Shown here in pieces: positions 15,142 through 17,456 of a DNA stretch of 17,456 nt. This DNA is from Eubacterium sp. GTDB lineage: Bacteria; Bacillota; Clostridia; Lachnospirales; Lachnospiraceae. Each line of letters starts with the position of its first letter. Within the stretch, counting starts at the first letter, position 1. The notes under the pieces are model-generated. The model searched no databases, was not told where the DNA came from, and was given only the letters and a program-made list of their open reading frames with translations. Location: NCBI GenBank assembly GCA_021442545.1, contig JABUSX010000469.1, positions 1 through 17,456 on the forward strand, read 5' to 3'. The position numbers were made by a program, and so were the translations under genes.

Positions 15142-15283
15142 TCCGCAATCGTCATCCCACCGCATTTCCTTTGCGGCTCTGTTCAAGCGAATGCGAGGAC
15201 AATGCTCTTCGCTCCGCAAGCATCATCCCAATGCAGTTCCTTTGCGGCTCGGTTCAATCGAATGCGAGGTCAATACTCTCCGC
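15142..15283. repeat. 71-bp tandem repeat, two full copies plus a degenerate partial copy
   Basis: Copy 1 (15142-15212) and copy 2 (15213-15283) have the same length and differ at about 10 of 71 positions. Both begin TCCGCAA, share TTCCTTTGCGGCTC in the middle and CGAATGCGAGG near the end. A more diverged half copy seems to precede them (about 15105-15141, starting CGGTTAACTGAAAGCGC). The period is not a multiple of three and no start or ribosome binding site goes with it, so it is non-coding. It lies between the stop of the dehydrogenase fusion gene and the lipoprotein promoter. Confidence 0.85.
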
Positions 15284-15335
15284 ATGACTCTGGTCCGCAC
15301 CAGCCGCTTTCCGCTTCGTAGCAGATACAGATACT

Positions 15336-17456
15336 TTACCGTATAAACAGCTTGACCAGTGATAGTTTAACGGAATTGTAGGGCTCATATCTGAGCGGCA
15401 TATCCAGCCAGTTGTATTTTTTCAGGATACTCTTCTTGTGTGTGAAAGTCTGAAAACTGTCTTTCCCGTGATAGCTTCCCATACCGCTTGCACCCACGCC
15501 GCCGAATGCCATGCGGCTTGTTGCCATATGAACGATCGTATCGTTGATGCATCCGCCTCCGAAAGAGATCTCCGTCAGAAAACGCTTTTCAAACGCTTTG
15601 TCATCCGTAAAAACATAGGCCGCCAGCGGTTTATCGCGCTTCTTCACGAAAGCAAGCGCTTCTTCCATGGAATCCACCACCACGATCGGCAGAACCGGTC
15701 CGAAGATTTCTTCTCCCATGACAGCATCTTCTGCCGTCACATTCATCATGACCGTAGGTTCGATCTGCAGAGTATCCCTCTTTCCTCGTCCGCCGTAAAC
15801 GACTTTTTCCGGATCGATCAGTCCCATGACCCGGTCAAAATGCTTTTCATTCACCATATGGCCGTAATCCGGATTCATAAAAGCATCCTTTCCGTACATC
15901 TCCCCGATCTTCCCGCACAGAAGACGAACGAAATTCTCTGCCACAGACGAATCAACCAGCACATAGTCCGGCGCCACACAGGTCTGTCCGAGATTCAGCC
16001 ACTTTCCGAAGGCAATACGGGCTGCCGCAATCTTCAGATTTGCGTCCCCTGCAACAAAACAGGGGCTCTTCCCTCCAAGTTCCAGGGTGACCGGAGTCAG
16101 ATGCGGTGCCGCCTTTTCAAGCACGGTCCGGCCGACCGCCACAGAACCTGTAAAGAAGATATAGTCAAACTTTTTATCCAGAAGCTCTTTGTTCTGCTCA
16201 CGCCCTCCGAGAACCACATCCACGTGTCCCGGTTCAAAAGCTTCTTCGATTACCTGTGCCATGATGGCAGAAGTCTTCGGGCTGTATGCACTCGGCTTAA
16301 CCACGCAGCAGTTTCCGGCCGCCACCGCTCCGATCAGCGGCTCCATCGTCAGCATGAAAGGATAGTTCCATGGCGACATGATGAGCGTAACCCCGTACGG
16401 CTCCGCCATAACAAAAGTCTTTGACGCAAAATGAGCCAGATTGGGAACGGCCGGCTGCGGACGGCTCCACTCCCGCACATGCGCCGCCTGATACCGCAGC
16501 TCCGAAAGTGTCAGTCCCACCTCGCACATATAACTTTCAAAAAAGGACTTTCCAAGATCCTCTTTCAGTGCCAGATCAATCTCCGCATGGTGCCGCTCGA
16601 TAGCTGCCTCAAGCCTCTTCAGTGCCTGTATTCTATAGAAGACATTCCGCGTCTTTCCGGTGTCAAAAAATGCCCTCTGTGCAGAAAGGATCTCCTCAAT
16701 CGTCCGTTTTCCGCACTGCACTCCCCCACAAACAGCTGCTGCCTGCACAGAACAGGCGCTGTTTCCCGGGCGGACAGCTGTTTTGTTCTCATCCGGGATC
16801 AGAAGTCTGTAGATCTGCTCAAGGTCTTCCTTCGTCATGAGCTTCGGAACCGGATACAGCGGATTGCTCTCCTTCTCTGCACAGGCCGCCATAACAGGAA
16901 TGTCTTCTTCCTTGACGCAGTCGAGCTTATCCGGAATCCCCATACGGCTGTTAAGTTCCTCAAACCACTTTATAAAGCCCTGCGCCGCCTGTCTGTCTTC
17001 CGCATCTGCCGGAACGACCCCCGCCGCTCTGGCAAGAACGGCCAGTCTTTTCTGACCGGCAAAATCATATTGCCTGAACACGTACGGACAGACGACTGCA
17101 TTTGCGAGCCCGTGCGGCACGCCATACTGTCCGCCGAGAGAGTGCGCGATTCCGTGTACGTAGCCGACATAGGACATGGAAAAAGCCTCTCCTGCCAGGA
17201 AAGCCGCCTTGAGCATATTCTGCCGTGCCTGAAGGTCTTCCCCGTTTTCATAGGCTCGCAGCAGATTTTTCCGGATCAGACGGACTGCCATCACTGCCCA
17301 GGTACGGGTCTTTTTCGTTGTAGACCTTCCGATGAAAGCCTCCGCAGCATGAACAAGTGCATCCATTCCCGTCGTTGCTGTAATAAACGGCGGAAGCCCA
17401 ACCGTCAGCCGCGCATCCAGCACGGCATAATCCGGAATCAGAGGAAAATCGTTGAT
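15336..17456 (-). CDS. Fused iron-containing alcohol dehydrogenase / ALDH3-type aldehyde dehydrogenase (5' end outside the window)
   Basis: One reading frame encodes two oxidoreductase modules and runs off the right edge. Eleven more codons are open before the GTG at 17423, so that GTG is not the true start; residues are numbered from it. Residues 1-210 are the helical, metal-binding half of an Fe-dependent alcohol dehydrogenase: D21 and H25 (GMDALVH), H90 (VHGIAHSLGG), H94 and H104 (VPHG), ending in the usual DLEQIYRLLI. A linker with three cysteines (211-240) leads to a complete aldehyde dehydrogenase (241-695): N353 (SPWNYP), K376 (VKPS), FTGS (424-427), E448 (LELGG), C482 (GQTC nucleophile) and E572 (EEIFGP). 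The FGGVGASGMGSYHG region (640-653) and hydrophobic C-tail resemble ALDH3 rather than CoA-acylating AdhE. It likely interconverts an alcohol, aldehyde and acid; the substrate is unknown. Confidence 0.9.
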   Translation of the reverse strand: MNDFPLIPDYAVLDARLTVGLPPFITATTGMDALVHAAEAFIGRSTTKKTRTWAVMAVRLIRKNLLRAYENGEDLQARQNMLKAAFLAGEAFSMSYVGYVHGIAHSLGGQYGVPHGLANAVVCPYVFRQYDFAGQKRLAVLARAAGVVPADAEDRQAAQGFIKWFEELNSRMGIPDKLDCVKEEDIPVMAACAEKESNPLYPVPKLMTKEDLEQIYRLLIPDENKTAVRPGNSACSVQAAAVCGGVQCGKRTIEEILSAQRAFFDTGKTRNVFYRIQALKRLEAAIERHHAEIDLALKEDLGKSFFESYMCEVGLTLSELRYQAAHVREWSRPQPAVPNLAHFASKTFVMAEPYGVTLIMSPWNYPFMLTMEPLIGAVAAGNCCVVKPSAYSPKTSAIMAQVIEEAFEPGHVDVVLGGREQNKELLDKKFDYIFFTGSVAVGRTVLEKAAPHLTPVTLELGGKSPCFVAGDANLKIAAARIAFGKWLNLGQTCVAPDYVLVDSSVAENFVRLLCGKIGEMYGKDAFMNPDYGHMVNEKHFDRVMGLIDPEKVVYGGRGKRDTLQIEPTVMMNVTAEDAVMGEEIFGPVLPIVVVDSMEEALAFVKKRDKPLAAYVFTDDKAFEKRFLTEISFGGGCINDTIVHMATSRMAFGGVGASGMGSYHGKDSFQTFTHKKSILKKYNWLDMPLRYEPYNSVKLSLVKLFIR

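Noticed and set aside
15142..15283. CRISPR array or repeat-encoded peptide
   Set aside because: There are only two adjacent 71-bp copies with no spacers, the period is not divisible by three, and there are no cas genes.
15336..17456. Classical AdhE bifunctional aldehyde-alcohol dehydrogenase
   Set aside because: The domain order is reversed and the aldehyde dehydrogenase carries ALDH3-like features (GQTCVAPDYVLV and the C-terminal tail) rather than the CoA-acylating type.

Overview
The window looks like a chromosomal core-gene segment of a low-to-mid GC Gram-positive anaerobe in Clostridia, most likely Lachnospiraceae-like. This rests on strong AAGGAG-type ribosome binding sites, Rho-independent terminators, a BMP-type nucleoside ABC cassette with a lipoprotein binding protein, an SH3/choline-protein-style modular lipoprotein, and GdhA and MurA of clostridial character. 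It is inferred from protein style, not from a database search. No tRNA, rRNA, CRISPR array, transposase, phage gene or integrase was seen.

Layout. Eleven of the twelve genes are on the minus strand; only gdhA is on the plus strand. From left to right: metK (201-1388) with its own promoter; a repeat- and hairpin-containing gap (1389-1694); a four-gene BMP ABC importer cassette read right to left (lipoprotein 5410-6714, double ATPase 3786-5336, permeases 2687-3793 and 1695-2690); murA (7114-8406); a two-S1-domain RNA-binding protein (8665-9372); gdhA, divergent from it (9579-10913); a GIY-YIG domain protein (10953-11228) overlapping the end of a membrane-anchored D,D-carboxypeptidase gene (11215-12351); a hairpin-rich gap (12352-12710); a large modular lipoprotein (12711-14870); a gap with a 71-bp tandem repeat (14871-15335); and the 3' part of a gene for an unusual fused dehydrogenase (15336 to beyond the right edge).

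How the genes work together. MurA makes a peptidoglycan precursor and the carboxypeptidase trims stem peptides. The lipoprotein carries a bacterial SH3 domain and four beta-rich repeats, so it probably sits at the wall/membrane interface. The BMP importer probably salvages nucleosides, MetK makes SAM and GdhA assimilates ammonium. These are mostly independent transcription units: good sigma-A-type promoters are visible for metK, murA, the S1 gene, gdhA and dacA, and hairpin terminators separate most units.

The most unusual item is at the right edge. An iron-containing alcohol dehydrogenase module is followed in the same reading frame by a complete ALDH3-type aldehyde dehydrogenase. This is the reverse of the AdhE domain order, and the ALDH belongs to a different subfamily. 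Both active sites look intact as far as they can be seen. The N-terminal NAD-binding half of the alcohol dehydrogenase lies outside the window.
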